This document shows, in pieces, positions 1 to 10,156 of a stretch of 64,000 bases of DNA (the stretch's first letter is position 1; each line of letters starts with the position of its first letter). The position numbers and the translations under genes were made by a program. The stretch is from Paragemmobacter amnigenus (GTDB taxonomy: Bacteria > Pseudomonadota > Alphaproteobacteria > Rhodobacterales > Rhodobacteraceae): assembly GCF_009908265.2 (NCBI RefSeq), contig NZ_JAAATX020000001.1, forward strand, positions 248,001 through 312,000, in the 5' to 3' direction. The notes beneath the pieces were generated by a model. That model made no database searches and was not told where the DNA came from. It saw nothing but the letters and a program-made list of their open reading frames with translations.

Positions 1-36
1 GCCTGCCACTGGTCGGCGGGGGGCGCGCATGGCTGA
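1..36 (+). CDS. Partial ABC transporter ATP-binding protein, C-terminal end only
   Basis: The first 33 bases read in frame as the last eleven residues of a protein ([11 protein letters not shown]) and stop at TGA 34-36. An Ala-Cys-His-Trp tail near the C-terminus is usual for the dipeptide/oligopeptide ABC ATPases (DppD/OppD type). The stop overlaps the start of the next ATPase gene by 8 bases, as expected for paired dppD-dppF genes. The rest of the gene lies before the window. The assignment is an inference from eleven residues plus context. Confidence 0.55.
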   Translation, partial: ACHWSAGGAHG

Positions 37-1087
37 TGGGGCGATGAAATCCCCGCTGGTGCAGGTGCGCGGGCTGAAGATGCATTTCCCCATCCATGCC
101 GGGCTGCTGCGCCGCAAGGTGGGTGCGGTGAAGGCGGTGGATGGCGTGTCCTTCGACATCTTCGAGGGCGAGACGCTGGGTCTGGTGGGGGAATCCGGCT
201 GCGGCAAGTCCACCGTCGGGCGCGCGCTCCTCAGGCTTTACGAGTTGACCGAAGGCTCGGTCGTGATCGACGGCGAGGATATCGCCACGCTGGCCCCCGA
301 TGCCCTGCGGAAGAAACGGCCGACGATGCAGATGGTGTTTCAGGACCCGCAGGCCTCGCTCAACCCGCGCATGACGGTGGCGGCGATCATCGGGGAACCC
401 TTGGACGAACATACCGGCTGGGACGCCGCGAAGAAAACCGCGCGGGTCTATGAGCTGATGGATCAGGTCGGGCTGAACCGCCGTTTCGCCAACCGCTATC
501 CGCACGAGTTTTCCGGCGGGCAGCGGCAGCGGATCGGGATTGCCCGCGCGCTGGCGCTGAACCCGAAATTCATCGTCTGCGACGAACCCATCGCGGCGCT
601 GGACGTGTCCATCCAGGCGCAGGTGGTGAACCTGTTGGAGGATTTGCAGGACCGGCTGGGTCTGACCTATCTCTTCATCAGCCACGATCTGTCGATGGTG
701 CGCCATATCGCGGATCGCGTGGCGGTCATGTATCTGGGCCAGATCGCGGAACTGTCCCCGCGCGAGGCGCTTTATGCCCGCCCCCTGCATCCCTATGCCG
801 AGGCGCTGCTGTCGGCCGTGCCGGAACCCGACCCGACGATGGAATCGCGCCGCCAGCGCATCATCCTGAAGGGCGATGTCCCCTCGCCCGCCAATCCGCC
901 CAAGGGCTGCAACTTCTGCACGCGCTGCCCCAAGGTGATGGCGGTCTGCCGCGAGGTGGAGCCGCGTCTGGCGGAAGTGGAACCCGGGCGCTTTGTCGCC
1001 TGTCACCTGTTCGACAACAATGCCGGGGGGCAAGCATCCCCCGGTGCCGAGGTGCGCGAGCACAACCAACAAGGAGAGCAAAGATGA
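29..1087 (+). CDS. Dipeptide/oligopeptide-type ABC transporter ATP-binding protein (DppF/OppF family)
   Basis: This is the ATP-hydrolysing subunit of a peptide/nickel-type ABC importer, acting on the cytoplasmic face of the inner membrane. The Walker A motif GESGCGKST is at residues 54-62, the ABC signature FSGGQRQR at 161-168, and Walker B with FIVCDEP at about 181-187. The C-terminal part has the cysteine-rich oligopeptide-transporter extension (CNFCTRCP). At 352 aa it is of normal length. The gene overlaps the preceding ATPase end by 8 bases and the following binding-protein gene by 4 (ATGA), so the cluster is translationally coupled. The substrate cannot be read from the sequence. Confidence 0.9.
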   Translation: MADGAMKSPLVQVRGLKMHFPIHAGLLRRKVGAVKAVDGVSFDIFEGETLGLVGESGCGKSTVGRALLRLYELTEGSVVIDGEDIATLAPDALRKKRPTMQMVFQDPQASLNPRMTVAAIIGEPLDEHTGWDAAKKTARVYELMDQVGLNRRFANRYPHEFSGGQRQRIGIARALALNPKFIVCDEPIAALDVSIQAQVVNLLEDLQDRLGLTYLFISHDLSMVRHIADRVAVMYLGQIAELSPREALYARPLHPYAEALLSAVPEPDPTMESRRQRIILKGDVPSPANPPKGCNFCTRCPKVMAVCREVEPRLAEVEPGRFVACHLFDNNAGGQASPGAEVREHNQQGEQR

Positions 1088-2787
1088 ACTTCAGAACCGC
1101 CCTTCTGGGCGCGGCGGCGGCCTTCGTGCTGGCCCCTGCGGCCCATGCCGAACGGGGCGCCGATGGCGAGGTCAAGGTCTTCTACTATCAGGCCGTGTCC
1201 ACGCTGAACGCCTATCTGTCCTCGGGGACGAAGGACGTGGAAGCCGGATCGCTGGTGCTGGAGCCGCTGGCGGGCTTTGACCAGGACGGGCAGATGTTCC
1301 CGCGTCTGGCGGCGGAAATCCCGACAGTGGAAAACGGCGGCGTCTCGGCCGACCTGACCTCGATCACGTGGAAGCTCAAGGAAGGTCTGGTCTGGTCGGA
1401 CGGCACCCCCGTCACCAGCGCGGACGTCAAGTTCACCTGGGAATATTGCACCCATCCCGAGGGCGGCTGCGCACAGGGCGCGAAATACGAGGGCATCAAG
1501 TCCATCGACACGCCCGACGACCTGACCGTCGTCATCACCTTCGAGGGGCCGAAGCCCTATCCCTATCAGCCCTTCACCGGCGGCACCGCGCCGATCCTGC
1601 AGAAGGCGCAGTTCGAGGCCTGCCTTGGCGCCGCGGCGGCCAGCTGCGTGGAACAGAACTCCAAGCCCGTGGGCACCGGCCCCTTCATCGTCACCGATTT
1701 CAAGGTGAACGACGTGGTGACCTTCGAAGCCAACCCCAACTACCGTGATCCCGCGAAGCCCGCCTTCGCCAAGGTCACGCTGAAGGGCGGCGGCGACGCG
1801 CTGGCCGCGGCCTCGGCCGTGATGGAGACGGGCGAGTTCGACTATGCCTGGAACACCCAGATCAACCCCGAACAGCAGGCCCAGATGGAAGCCGGCGGCA
1901 AGGGCAGCTTTGTCAACGCCTTCGGCACGCTGGTCGAGCGGATCGAGATCAACATGACCAACCCCGATCCGGCCCTGCCGGAAGGCGAGCGGTCGACGGT
2001 CAAGCATCCGCACCCGATCCTGACCGACGCCAACGTCCGCAAGGCGCTGTCCATGGCGATCGACCGCCAGACGCTGGTCGATGTGGGCTATGGCGGCGCG
2101 GGCCGTCCGACCTGCAACCTCGTCCCCGCCCCGGCCTTCCAGGCGTCCGACAACACCGGCTGCCTGACGCAGGACATCGAAGGCGCCAAGGCCCTGCTGG
2201 AAGGCGCGGGCTGGACCGACAGCGATGGCGACGGCATCCGCGACAAGGACGGCAAGAAGCTGAGCCTCGTCTACCAGACCACGGTCAACCCCGTGCGTCA
2301 GGACTTCCAGGCCCTGATCAAGGGCTGGTGGAACGAGATCGGCGTCGAGGTGGAGTTGAAGGCGATCGACCCGTCGGTCTTCTTCGGCGGTGATGCGGCC
2401 TCGCCCGATACCTTCCAGAAGTTCTATGCCGACGTCGAGATGTACGCCAACAACTTCGACGGCACGGATGCCGAGCCCTACATGTCGCAATACCTCTGCG
2501 ACAAGATCCCGGGGCCCGAAAACCAGTGGCAGGGCGAGAACATCAACCGCTTCTGCGATCCGGCCTATGATGCCATGGTCAAGGAACTGTCGACCACGTC
2601 GGGCATCGACGCGCGCGGCGCGCTGGTGATGAAGCTGAACGACATGCTGACCAAGGACAGCAACATCGTCATCCCGCTGGTGGATCGCGGCCGCTTCTCG
2701 GCCAAGTCCAACACGCTGGACGGGTTCGTCATGAACTCGTGGGATACCGAGCTGTGGAACGCGCAGGACTGGACCCGCGCGAAGTGA
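1084..2787 (+). CDS. Periplasmic solute-binding protein of a peptide-type ABC importer (SBP family 5)
   Basis: This is the substrate-capturing periplasmic component of the importer encoded around it. The N-terminus [16 protein letters not shown] followed by APAAHA is a clear Sec signal peptide with cleavage after about residue 22. The mature part matches the family 5 extracellular binding proteins by length (567 aa) and by the block [20 protein letters not shown] with TGPFIV further on. The start ATG overlaps the ATPase stop (ATGA) and has an AAGGAGAG ribosome-binding site. Peptides, opines or other oligomers are all possible substrates. Confidence 0.9.
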   Translation: MNFRTALLGAAAAFVLAPAAHAERGADGEVKVFYYQAVSTLNAYLSSGTKDVEAGSLVLEPLAGFDQDGQMFPRLAAEIPTVENGGVSADLTSITWKLKEGLVWSDGTPVTSADVKFTWEYCTHPEGGCAQGAKYEGIKSIDTPDDLTVVITFEGPKPYPYQPFTGGTAPILQKAQFEACLGAAAASCVEQNSKPVGTGPFIVTDFKVNDVVTFEANPNYRDPAKPAFAKVTLKGGGDALAAASAVMETGEFDYAWNTQINPEQQAQMEAGGKGSFVNAFGTLVERIEINMTNPDPALPEGERSTVKHPHPILTDANVRKALSMAIDRQTLVDVGYGGAGRPTCNLVPAPAFQASDNTGCLTQDIEGAKALLEGAGWTDSDGDGIRDKDGKKLSLVYQTTVNPVRQDFQALIKGWWNEIGVEVELKAIDPSVFFGGDAASPDTFQKFYADVEMYANNFDGTDAEPYMSQYLCDKIPGPENQWQGENINRFCDPAYDAMVKELSTTSGIDARGALVMKLNDMLTKDSNIVIPLVDRGRFSAKSNTLDGFVMNSWDTELWNAQDWTRAK

Positions 2788-2863
2788 TCTGACCTGAACC
2801 CGGGCGCGGCGGAACCGACCGCCGCGCCCTTCTTGCGGTCCCCTTTCCAGTCAGGCAGGCCCT

Positions 2864-3871
2864 ATGCTCTCCTTCACCCTCCGGCGGCTCTTGACGGCGA
2901 TTCCGACGCTGCTCCTCATCAGTCTGGTGATCTTCCTGCTGGTCGACCTCGCGCCGGGCAGCCCGATGTCGGACATTCCGCTGACCGTCCCGCCCGAGGT
3001 GCGCCAGAAGATGATCGCGGCCATGGGGGCCGACCAACCCGTCTTCGTGCGCTATCTGCTTTGGTTGAAACAGTTTTTCTGGGTGGAACCGCTTTATGGC
3101 ATCGACGCGCTGTTCGGCACGGATTTCGCGCAAGGCGCGCAGCGGATCATCAGCTGGCAGTCGAAAGCGCCCGTGTTCCAGATCATCGGCGAGCGCCTGC
3201 CCCAGACGCTGACCGTGGTGGGCACCGCCTATCTGATCGGCGTGCTGATCGCGCTGCCCATCGGCATCTATTCCGCCTATCGCCAGTATTCATGGTTCGA
3301 TCAGGCGGGCACCTTCTTTGCCATGGCGGGTTTCTCTGTCCCGACCTTCTTCACGGGCAATGTGCTGATCCTGATCTTTGCGGTGAACCTTGGCTGGTTC
3401 CCGACCATCTATGACACCAATCTGGAGGTCGTGGACTGGGCGTCGTTCAAGGCGATGCTGGCGCAGATGGCGCTGCCCGTCACGGTGCTGGCGCTGTTCA
3501 ACGCGGCCGAGATCAGCCGCTATACCCGTTCCTCGGTGCTGGAGAACCTCGGTCAGGACTATGTCCGCACCGCGCGGGCCAAGGGGATGGGCGAGGGCAA
3601 GGTGGTGCTGAAACACGTGCTGCGCAATTCGCTGATCCCCGTCGTCACCGTGATCGCGCTGGGTCTGCCCACCGTCTTTGGCGGGGCGATCGTGACCGAG
3701 CAGATCTTCAAGATCAACGGCATCGGCGCGGCGCTGATCGGGGCGATCCATGTGTCCGACCTGCCCACGGTGCAGACCGTGACCTTCATCTTCGCGGTGC
3801 TGATCGTGATGTTCAACCTGATCGCCGATATCCTGTACGGCATCCTCGACCCGCGGATCCGCTATGACTGA
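2864..3871 (+). CDS. ABC transporter permease, DppB/OppB type
   Basis: This is an inner-membrane permease subunit of the peptide-type importer. The 335-aa protein opens with a membrane segment (residues about 9-31) and the family-typical block ADQPVFVRYLLWLKQFF. About five further hydrophobic segments follow. The cytoplasmic coupling loop reads DYVRTARAKGMGEGKVVLKH, matching the binding-protein-dependent permease EAA motif. The gene lies 76 bases after the binding-protein gene and overlaps the next permease by 8 bases, so it belongs to the same operon. Confidence 0.9.
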   Translation: MLSFTLRRLLTAIPTLLLISLVIFLLVDLAPGSPMSDIPLTVPPEVRQKMIAAMGADQPVFVRYLLWLKQFFWVEPLYGIDALFGTDFAQGAQRIISWQSKAPVFQIIGERLPQTLTVVGTAYLIGVLIALPIGIYSAYRQYSWFDQAGTFFAMAGFSVPTFFTGNVLILIFAVNLGWFPTIYDTNLEVVDWASFKAMLAQMALPVTVLALFNAAEISRYTRSSVLENLGQDYVRTARAKGMGEGKVVLKHVLRNSLIPVVTVIALGLPTVFGGAIVTEQIFKINGIGAALIGAIHVSDLPTVQTVTFIFAVLIVMFNLIADILYGILDPRIRYD

Positions 3872-4787
3872 CACCACGATCCAGACCGACAAGCCGCGTG
3901 GCCCCTGGGGGGATGTCTGGGCGCAGTTCCGCAAGCACAAGGGCGCGATGGCCGCGCTGGTCATGCTGGGCACGCTGGCCGTGTTCTGCCTGATCGGGCC
4001 GCTGGTCTGGCGGATCGACCCGAATTTCATCGAGACCGACACGGTCAAGATGTTCAAGATGCGCAATCAGGGCCCGTCCTTCGCCCATCCGCTGGGCACC
4101 GACCAGCTGGGGCGGGACATGCTGGCGCGGATGATGTTCGGCGGGCGCATCTCGCTGGCCGTGGGGACGGTGGCGATGCTGGTCGCCATCTTCATCGGCA
4201 CGACCGTGGGGGTGCTGGCGGGCTATTTCCGGCGCATCGACGGGCTGCTGATGCGGCTGACCGACCTGTTCCTTGCCCTGCCCCTGCTGCCGCTGCTCTT
4301 GGTGATGATGTTCCTGTTCCGCGATACGGTGGCGGGCATCCTCGGCCCGCGGCTGGGAACCTTCCTGCTGATCGTCATGGCGATCGGGCTGACCAGCTGG
4401 ATGCACGCCGCCCGCATCGTGCGGGGCGAGGTGCTGGCGCTGAAGGAGCGTGAATTCGTGCTGGCCGCGCGGTCGATCGGCACGCCGTCGCGGCGGATCA
4501 TCATCCGCCACATCCTGCCCAACGTGCTGTCACCCGTGCTGGTGGCGGCGACGCTGGGGATTGCCGCGGCGATCATCACGGAATCGGTGCTGTCCTTCCT
4601 CGGCCTCGGCTTTCCGCCGGATTTCCCGACCTGGGGACGGCTGCTCTATGACGGGATCGCGGAAATCCGCACCTATCCCGAGCGGGTGATCTGGCCGGGC
4701 ATCGCGATCTCGCTGACGGTGCTGTCGGTGAACTATATCGGCGACGGCCTGCGCGACGCGCTGGACCCGCGCATCCGCGGGCGGTGA
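3864..4787 (+). CDS. ABC transporter permease, DppC/OppC type
   Basis: This is the second inner-membrane permease of the importer and partners the preceding gene product. It is 307 aa long. The N-terminus has the DppC-type block HPLGTDQLGRDMLARMMFGG, followed by several membrane segments. The EAA coupling loop REFVLAARSIGTPSRRIIIR is followed by HILPNVLSPVLVAATLGIA. The end PTWGRLLYDG and the terminal DALDPRIRGR are typical of the family. It is the last gene of the operon, and a hairpin follows at 4818-4839. Confidence 0.9.
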   Translation: MTDTTIQTDKPRGPWGDVWAQFRKHKGAMAALVMLGTLAVFCLIGPLVWRIDPNFIETDTVKMFKMRNQGPSFAHPLGTDQLGRDMLARMMFGGRISLAVGTVAMLVAIFIGTTVGVLAGYFRRIDGLLMRLTDLFLALPLLPLLLVMMFLFRDTVAGILGPRLGTFLLIVMAIGLTSWMHAARIVRGEVLALKEREFVLAARSIGTPSRRIIIRHILPNVLSPVLVAATLGIAAAIITESVLSFLGLGFPPDFPTWGRLLYDGIAEIRTYPERVIWPGIAISLTVLSVNYIGDGLRDALDPRIRGR

Positions 4788-4817
4788 GGGCAAATTAAGC
4801 GATAGCGTTTCGTCATC

Positions 4818-4839
4818 GCCCGTGGCCCAAGCCACGGGC
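4818..4839. terminator. Hairpin between convergent genes
   Basis: A perfect 9-bp stem (GCCCGTGGC / GCCACGGGC) with a CCAA loop lies 30 bases after the permease stop and 28 bases before the stop of the convergent DUF3422 gene. There is no clear T-run, so it could be an inefficient or Rho-assisted terminator for both sides. Confidence 0.55.
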
Positions 4840-4867
4840 GGCGGCCGTCCCGCCCTTTCGTTGCGAC

Positions 4868-6151
4868 CTAGTCGAAATGGTTGCGGATGCGCCGCACCAT
4901 CAGCCAGACGCCCAGCAGGACGGCAGGCGTCAGGATCGCCATCAGCGCCCCGTGCGACAGATGCGCCTTGTGGGCCAGCGGCTCCAGCGCATAGGCGGCA
5001 AGGTTGACGGCGTAATAGCTGATCGCCACGGTCGACAGCCCCTCGACCGTGCGTTGCAGGCGCAGTTGCAGATCGGCGCGGCGGTCCATGCTTTCCAGCA
5101 GTTTCTGGTTCTGGGCCGAGCGTTCCACATCGACCCGCGTCCGCAACAGTTCCGCCGCGCGTTCGGCCCGTTCCGCCATGCTCTTCAACCGCGCCTCGGC
5201 GGATTTCACCGTCCGCATGGCGGGGTCATAGCGGCGCATCATGAATTCGCCAAAGGTCTGGCGACCCTGGATGCGCGCCTCGCGCATCACCTCGATCCGC
5301 TGGTTCACGATGGCCTCATAGGCCGCCGTCGCGCCGAAGCGGAAGGAAAATTGCACGGCAAGGCTTTCCAGTTCCGACGAGATCGTCAGAAGCTCGTGCA
5401 GCGCCGCCTCGGGCGAGCGTTCGGTGGTGTCCAGCGCCGAGACGAGCGACATCAGCTGCGGGTCCAGCGTGTTGAGCCGCGCGGTCAACTGGCGCGAGCG
5501 CATCAGCCCCAGCATGGACATGGAGCGGTAGGTTTCCACCTCGCACAGGCGCTGCACGATGCGGCCGACGCGGCGGCTGCCGGTGCCGGGGCGGACGAAG
5601 ACGGCAAAGCGCATGTGGCCCGCCGGATCGATGCGGAAATCCCCCGCGACGATGGCCGCCCCGTCGACGACGCGGCTGACGGCAAGGCTTTCGGGGACGA
5701 ACCAGTCCTCCAGTTTCGCCATGACGGCATCGTCATCCTCGGGCATCTCCTCGACCCGGATCAGGACGGAACAGATGCGCTTGCCCGGCGCGGCGGCCAG
5801 CCAGTCGTCGGGAAAGACCTCGGCCTCGGCCGGATCGAAGGGGCGGTCCGACAGGCCGGGGGAAAAGGCGGAATAGGTGACGAACTCGGTATGGCTTTCC
5901 CATTTCAGGTCGGCCCGCCCGATGGGGCCCGAGAAGTGGGTGGCGTCAGGCTGCGGATGGGCCGATCCGTTGCGGTCCAGCAGCGCCAAAAGATGCGCGC
6001 GGTCGCGGGCGCGGTCGCGGTTGGCGGCGTCCACGGGTTCCTTGAAGGCCATGTAGACGGCATGGCAGGGCACATCCAGCGACGGGAAGGGCCGTGCGTG
6101 AAGCTCGTTCACGAGGGCATAGCGGAGCGGGTGGTCGTCGACGGGGGGCAT
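4868..6151 (-). CDS. DUF3422 family membrane-anchored protein
   Basis: I recognise this as a member of the uncharacterised DUF3422 family, whose biochemical role I do not know. The 427-aa protein begins HPLRYALVNELHARPFP, a characteristic family opening, and has a soluble N-terminal domain of about 230 residues. A long charged helical region at about 250-365 (many Arg/Glu/Leu, likely coiled coil) follows. The C-terminus has one or two membrane segments (AISYYAVNLAAYALEPL and GALMAILTPAVLLGVWLMV) and ends in a short basic tail. The layout suggests a membrane-tethered protein with a cytoplasmic coiled coil. It stands alone, convergent with the ABC importer. Confidence 0.8.
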   Translation of the reverse strand: MPPVDDHPLRYALVNELHARPFPSLDVPCHAVYMAFKEPVDAANRDRARDRAHLLALLDRNGSAHPQPDATHFSGPIGRADLKWESHTEFVTYSAFSPGLSDRPFDPAEAEVFPDDWLAAAPGKRICSVLIRVEEMPEDDDAVMAKLEDWFVPESLAVSRVVDGAAIVAGDFRIDPAGHMRFAVFVRPGTGSRRVGRIVQRLCEVETYRSMSMLGLMRSRQLTARLNTLDPQLMSLVSALDTTERSPEAALHELLTISSELESLAVQFSFRFGATAAYEAIVNQRIEVMREARIQGRQTFGEFMMRRYDPAMRTVKSAEARLKSMAERAERAAELLRTRVDVERSAQNQKLLESMDRRADLQLRLQRTVEGLSTVAISYYAVNLAAYALEPLAHKAHLSHGALMAILTPAVLLGVWLMVRRIRNHFD

Positions 6152-6327
6152 GGCGTTCCTGCGGGACTTTGAACCGAGGTAGGGCGTGGGGCGCTACGCT
6201 TCCAGTGAAATGGGCGTATGCGGGGGTATGCAATGCTGCTGTTGCAGAAAAACACCCTCCCGGAAGCGAAATGCCGGTCGAAACGCGTGCGGCGATGGCC
6301 GCACGCTTGGCGGTCGTCAAAGGAAAA

Positions 6328-6378
6328 GGCCCCGACCTTGCGGTCGGGGCCTCGTGGGATGGGCAAGGGTGCCCATCC
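6328..6378 (-). terminator. Tandem hairpins downstream of pntB
   Basis: Two perfect hairpins follow pntB on the minus strand. The first to be transcribed (6357-6378) has a 9-bp stem. The second (6328-6351) has a 10-bp stem GGCCCCGACC/GGTCGGGGCC with a TTGC loop and is followed on the minus strand by TTTTCCTTT. The second is a convincing Rho-independent terminator for pntAB. The rest of the 230-base gap (6152-6381) shows nothing else I can name. Confidence 0.85.
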
Positions 6379-6381
6379 TGC

Positions 6382-7815
6382 CTAGTCGATCATCGGCAGA
6401 AGCTGGTCGATGCTCTTCTTCGCGTCGCCATAGAACATCCGCGTGTTCTCCTTGAAGAAGAGCGGGTTCTCGATCCCCGAATAGCCCGTGCCCTGCCCCC
6501 GCTTGGAGACGAAGACCTGCTTGGCCTTCCAGCATTCCAGCACCGGCATGCCGGCGATGGGGCTGTTGGGGTCTTCCTGGGCTGCGGGGTTCACGATGTC
6601 GTTCGACCCGATCACGATGGCGACGTCGGTTTCGGGGAAGTCCTCGTTGATCTCGTCCATCTCCAGCACGATGTCGTAAGGCACCTTAGCCTCGGCCAGC
6701 AGCACGTTCATGTGGCCGGGCAGACGCCCTGCGACGGGGTGGATGGCGAAGCGGACGTTCTTGCCCTTGGCGCGCAGTTTCCGCGTCAGTTCCGACACCG
6801 ACTGCTGCGCCTGCGCCACGGCCATGCCGTAGCCCGGGATGATGATGACGCTGTCGGCATCGTTCAGCGCCGCCGCCACGCCTTCGGCGTCGATGGCGAT
6901 CTGTTCGCCGGTGACTTCCATCGCAGGGCCCGTGGTGCCGCCGAAGCCGCCGAGGATGACCGAAATGAAGGACCGGTTCATCGCCTTGCACATGATGTAG
7001 GACAGGATCGCACCCGAAGACCCCACCAGCGCGCCCACCACGATCAGCAGGTCATTGGACAGCGAAAAGCCGATCGCCGCCGCCGCCCAGCCGGAATAGC
7101 TGTTCAGCATCGACACGACGACGGGCATGTCCGCCCCGCCGATCCCCATGATCAGGTGATAGCCGATGAAGAGCGCGGCCAGCGTCATGACCAGAAGCGC
7201 CAGCGTCGACCCCGACTGGAGGTAGACGAACAGCAGCACCAGCGAGATGATCGCAGCCCCCGCGTTCAGCGCGTGCCCGCCGGGCAGCTTCTTGGCCTTG
7301 CCGTCCACCTTGCCCGCCAGCTTGCCGAAGGCGATGACGGAGCCGGTGAAGGTGACCGCCCCGATGAAGACGCCAAGGAAGGTTTCGACCCGCAGGATGG
7401 CCACCTCGACCGCCGTCTTTTCCGCGACCTTGGCGGCAAAGCCCGTCAGCGCCTGACGCGCGGCCTCGTCCATGCCCGCAATCGCGGTCAGCTCGATATG
7501 GGTGTTGAAGCCGATGAAGACCGCCGCAAGGCCCACGAGGCTGTGCATCGCGGCGACGAGTTGCGGCATCTCGGTCATCTGGACGCGCTGCGCCACATAC
7601 CAGCCGATCACGCCGCCGACGGCGACCATGACCAGCGAAATCAGCCAGTTCCCCGCGCCGGGGCCATAAAGCGTCGCCGCCACGGCCAGCGCCATGCCGA
7701 CGATCCCGTACCAGACAGCGCGTTTCGCGCTTTCCTGCCCCGACAACCCGCCCAGCGACTGGATGAAGAGGACGGCGGCGACCACATAGGCCGCAGTGGT
7801 GAATCCGTATTCCAT
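6382..7815 (-). CDS. pntB: NAD(P) transhydrogenase beta subunit
   Basis: This is the inner-membrane, NADP(H)-binding subunit of proton-translocating transhydrogenase, which uses the proton gradient to reduce NADP+ with NADH. The N-terminal half (about 1-280) is a chain of hydrophobic segments (domain II). The C-terminal domain III carries the NADP-binding sequence [20 protein letters not shown] and the later block [19 protein letters not shown]. It is 477 aa long, as expected. The gene lies 15 bases after pntA, so the two are cotranscribed. In phototrophs the enzyme is a main NADPH source. Confidence 0.96.
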   Translation of the reverse strand: MEYGFTTAAYVVAAVLFIQSLGGLSGQESAKRAVWYGIVGMALAVAATLYGPGAGNWLISLVMVAVGGVIGWYVAQRVQMTEMPQLVAAMHSLVGLAAVFIGFNTHIELTAIAGMDEAARQALTGFAAKVAEKTAVEVAILRVETFLGVFIGAVTFTGSVIAFGKLAGKVDGKAKKLPGGHALNAGAAIISLVLLFVYLQSGSTLALLVMTLAALFIGYHLIMGIGGADMPVVVSMLNSYSGWAAAAIGFSLSNDLLIVVGALVGSSGAILSYIMCKAMNRSFISVILGGFGGTTGPAMEVTGEQIAIDAEGVAAALNDADSVIIIPGYGMAVAQAQQSVSELTRKLRAKGKNVRFAIHPVAGRLPGHMNVLLAEAKVPYDIVLEMDEINEDFPETDVAIVIGSNDIVNPAAQEDPNSPIAGMPVLECWKAKQVFVSKRGQGTGYSGIENPLFFKENTRMFYGDAKKSIDQLLPMID

Positions 7816-7830
7816 TCTCGCGCGCTCCCC

Positions 7831-9402
7831 TTACGACTTCTGGAACATGGCGAGCATCCGCCGGGTGACCATGAAGCCACCGAAGATGTTTATCCCGGCC
7901 ATGAAGACCGACAGCGCGGCAAGGATCACGACCAGCCAGTTGCCCGACCCGATCTGCATCAGCGCGCCAAGGATGATGATCGACGAAATCGCGTTCGTGA
8001 CCGCCATCAGGGGCGTGTGCAGCGAATGCGACACGTTCCAGATCACCTGTACGCCGACATAGACCGACAGCACGAAGACGATGAAGTGCGACATGAAGCT
8101 TGCCGGCGCATAGAGACCGGCCAGCAGGATCAACCCGCCGCCGACCACCAGCATCGCCACCTGATCGCGCGTCTGTTTCTTGAACGCCGCCGCTTCCTGC
8201 GCCCGCTTCTCCTCGGGCGTCAGTTCCTTGGGCTTTTCCTTGGGCTTGGCCGCCGCAATCGCCGCGATCTTGGGCGGCGGCGGCGGATAGGTCACCGCCC
8301 CCTCATGCGCCACGGTCGCGCCGCGGATCACGTCATCCTCCATGTTGTGGTGGATCACGCCATCCTTCTTGGGCGTCAGGTCCGTCAGCATGTGGCGGAT
8401 GTTCGTCGCGTAAAGCGTCGAGGCCTGCGCCGCCATGCGCGACGGGAAATCGGTGTAGCCGACGATGGTCACGCCATTGTCGGTCACGATCTTCTGGTCG
8501 GGCACCGTGAGGTCGCAGTTGCCGCCGCGTTCCGCCGCAAGGTCCACGATGACCGAGCCGCGCTTCATCATCCCCACCATATCCTCGGTCCAGAGCTTCG
8601 GCGCGGGCCGGCCCGGGATCAGGGCGGTGGTGATGACGATGTCGATATCGGGGGCAAGCTCGCGGAACTTCGCCAGTTGCTTTTCGCGGAATTCGGGGGA
8701 CGAGGGGGCCGCATAGCCGCCCGTCGCCGCGCCATCCTGCGTCTGTTCGAATTCGAGGAAGACAAACTCCGCCCCCATCGATTCGATCTGTTCGGCCACT
8801 TCGGGACGCACGTCGAAGGCATAGGTGATGGCGCCCAGCGAGACCGACGTGCCGATGGCCGCCAGACCCGCAACCCCTGCCCCCACGATCAGAACCTTGG
8901 CGGGCGGGATCTTGCCCGCCGCCGTGACCTGACCCGTGAAGAAGCGGCCGAAGTTGTTGCCCGCCTCGATCACCGCGCGATAGCCCGCGATATTGGCCAT
9001 CGACGACAGCGCGTCCATCTTCTGCGCGCGGCTGATGCGGGGCACCATATCCATGGCGACGACCGTCGCGCCCTGCTTGGCGACCTGTTCCAGAAGTTCG
9101 GCATTCTGCGCCGGCCAGAAGAACGAGATCAGCGTCTGCCCCTGCTTCAGAAGCTTTGCCTCCGAAGCCTCGGGTCCGCGCACCTTGACCACCACATCGG
9201 CGGCGGCAAAGACGGCCTTGGCGTCCTTGACCACCTCTGCGCCCGCAGCCTGATAGGCGGCGTCGGTAAAGCCTGCCTTGGCCCCCGCGCCCGCCTCGAC
9301 CACCGCCGTATGGCCCAGCTTTGCCAGCGCCTGAACCGAGTCCGGCGTCATCGCGACGCGGTTCTCGCCCTCGAATATCTCTCTCGGTGCCCCGATCTTC
9401 AC
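7831..9402 (-). CDS. pntA: NAD(P) transhydrogenase alpha subunit
   Basis: This is the NAD(H)-binding subunit of transhydrogenase. Domain I (about 1-375) opens with [20 protein letters not shown] and contains the dinucleotide-binding motif [15 protein letters not shown] and the RQDLxx-type region around [15 protein letters not shown] charged, Pro- and Lys-rich linker ([18 protein letters not shown]) leads to C-terminal membrane segments of domain II. The 523-aa size shows the single-chain alpha form rather than the split alpha1/alpha2 form (pntAA/pntAB) seen in some alphaproteobacteria. Its promoter should lie in the AT-richer gap 9403-9532. Confidence 0.95.
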   Translation of the reverse strand: MKIGAPREIFEGENRVAMTPDSVQALAKLGHTAVVEAGAGAKAGFTDAAYQAAGAEVVKDAKAVFAAADVVVKVRGPEASEAKLLKQGQTLISFFWPAQNAELLEQVAKQGATVVAMDMVPRISRAQKMDALSSMANIAGYRAVIEAGNNFGRFFTGQVTAAGKIPPAKVLIVGAGVAGLAAIGTSVSLGAITYAFDVRPEVAEQIESMGAEFVFLEFEQTQDGAATGGYAAPSSPEFREKQLAKFRELAPDIDIVITTALIPGRPAPKLWTEDMVGMMKRGSVIVDLAAERGGNCDLTVPDQKIVTDNGVTIVGYTDFPSRMAAQASTLYATNIRHMLTDLTPKKDGVIHHNMEDDVIRGATVAHEGAVTYPPPPPKIAAIAAAKPKEKPKELTPEEKRAQEAAAFKKQTRDQVAMLVVGGGLILLAGLYAPASFMSHFIVFVLSVYVGVQVIWNVSHSLHTPLMAVTNAISSIIILGALMQIGSGNWLVVILAALSVFMAGINIFGGFMVTRRMLAMFQKS

Positions 9403-9532
9403 GCTCTCTCCCCCGATTTTCGCTGCGGGTGCAGCATAACGTCAACTCTTCGTGCGGACTTATCACCGCGCAAGATTATTTCAAAGGTCCAGCGAAAATT
9501 TTTCCGAACCTTTCGATTTTTCACCGTCATCG

Positions 9533-9970
9533 TCACAGCCAGCGCCGCGTCCGCGCGGCAAAGGCATCGAATTCCGCGCCAAAGGCGGCGCGCAGGCGGG
9601 CTTCCTCGGCGCGGATGAACCGTTCGCGCAGAAGGATCAGGAAGACGGGCAGCAGGGGCAGCGCCAGCGGCACGTCCAGCCACAGGATCGCCGCCAGAAG
9701 GAAACCGGCATCGGCCAGATAGATCGGATTGCGCGACAGGCCGAACACGCCCTGCGTCACCAGCACCTGCGGCGCGCGGTGCGGGATCACGGTGGTGCGC
9801 GCCCGCGCCATGGCCGCGACCGCCCCCGCCACCAGCGCGAGCCCCGCTGCGACCAGAACCGCGGCCAGCACATCGCCCGCCCGCCCGAACAGGGGCAGCG
9901 GCAGCGCTTGGCCGATGCCCCAGACCGCCGCCACGAAGGCGGCCAGCCAGAGCGGCGGCAGATCGATCAT
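9533..9970 (-). CDS. Small membrane protein, isoprenylcysteine-carboxylmethyltransferase-like family
   Basis: This is a 145-aa integral membrane protein with about four hydrophobic segments. The sequence VIPHRAPQVLVTQGVFGLSRNP followed by IY resembles the SAM-binding part of the ICMT/phospholipid-methyltransferase family (HP..L...G.F..SRNP.Y). The C-terminal LRERFIRAEEARLRAAFG matches the family's E-E-x-x-L end. The real start is ATG 9970; reading further upstream only adds intergenic sequence. The methyl acceptor is unknown. It lies upstream of pntA on the same strand, 130 bases away. Confidence 0.75.
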   Translation of the reverse strand: MIDLPPLWLAAFVAAVWGIGQALPLPLFGRAGDVLAAVLVAAGLALVAGAVAAMARARTTVIPHRAPQVLVTQGVFGLSRNPIYLADAGFLLAAILWLDVPLALPLLPVFLILLRERFIRAEEARLRAAFGAEFDAFAARTRRWL

Positions 9971-10156
9971 CTTCGGCACGTCGCAGGTCCCCGTGCGCCC
10001 CTCCCCAAGGGCGATGTCGCCTTTTCTGTCCCCACGCGCGGAATGACAAGGGCCGATCGTCCGTTTTCGACCCATTCTCTGCCGAATCCGCCCTGCGCCC
10101 CCGTTGTGCCTGCGCGCCGGACGCGGCAAGGATGGGGGCGCATGAAGGAGACGCCG

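Noticed and set aside
6094-9618. A 1174-codon open frame on the plus strand opposite pntA and pntB
   Set aside because: It is an antisense shadow of pntAB produced by high third-position GC. The translation is His/Arg/Asp-rich with no recognisable fold, whereas both minus-strand genes match known families end to end.
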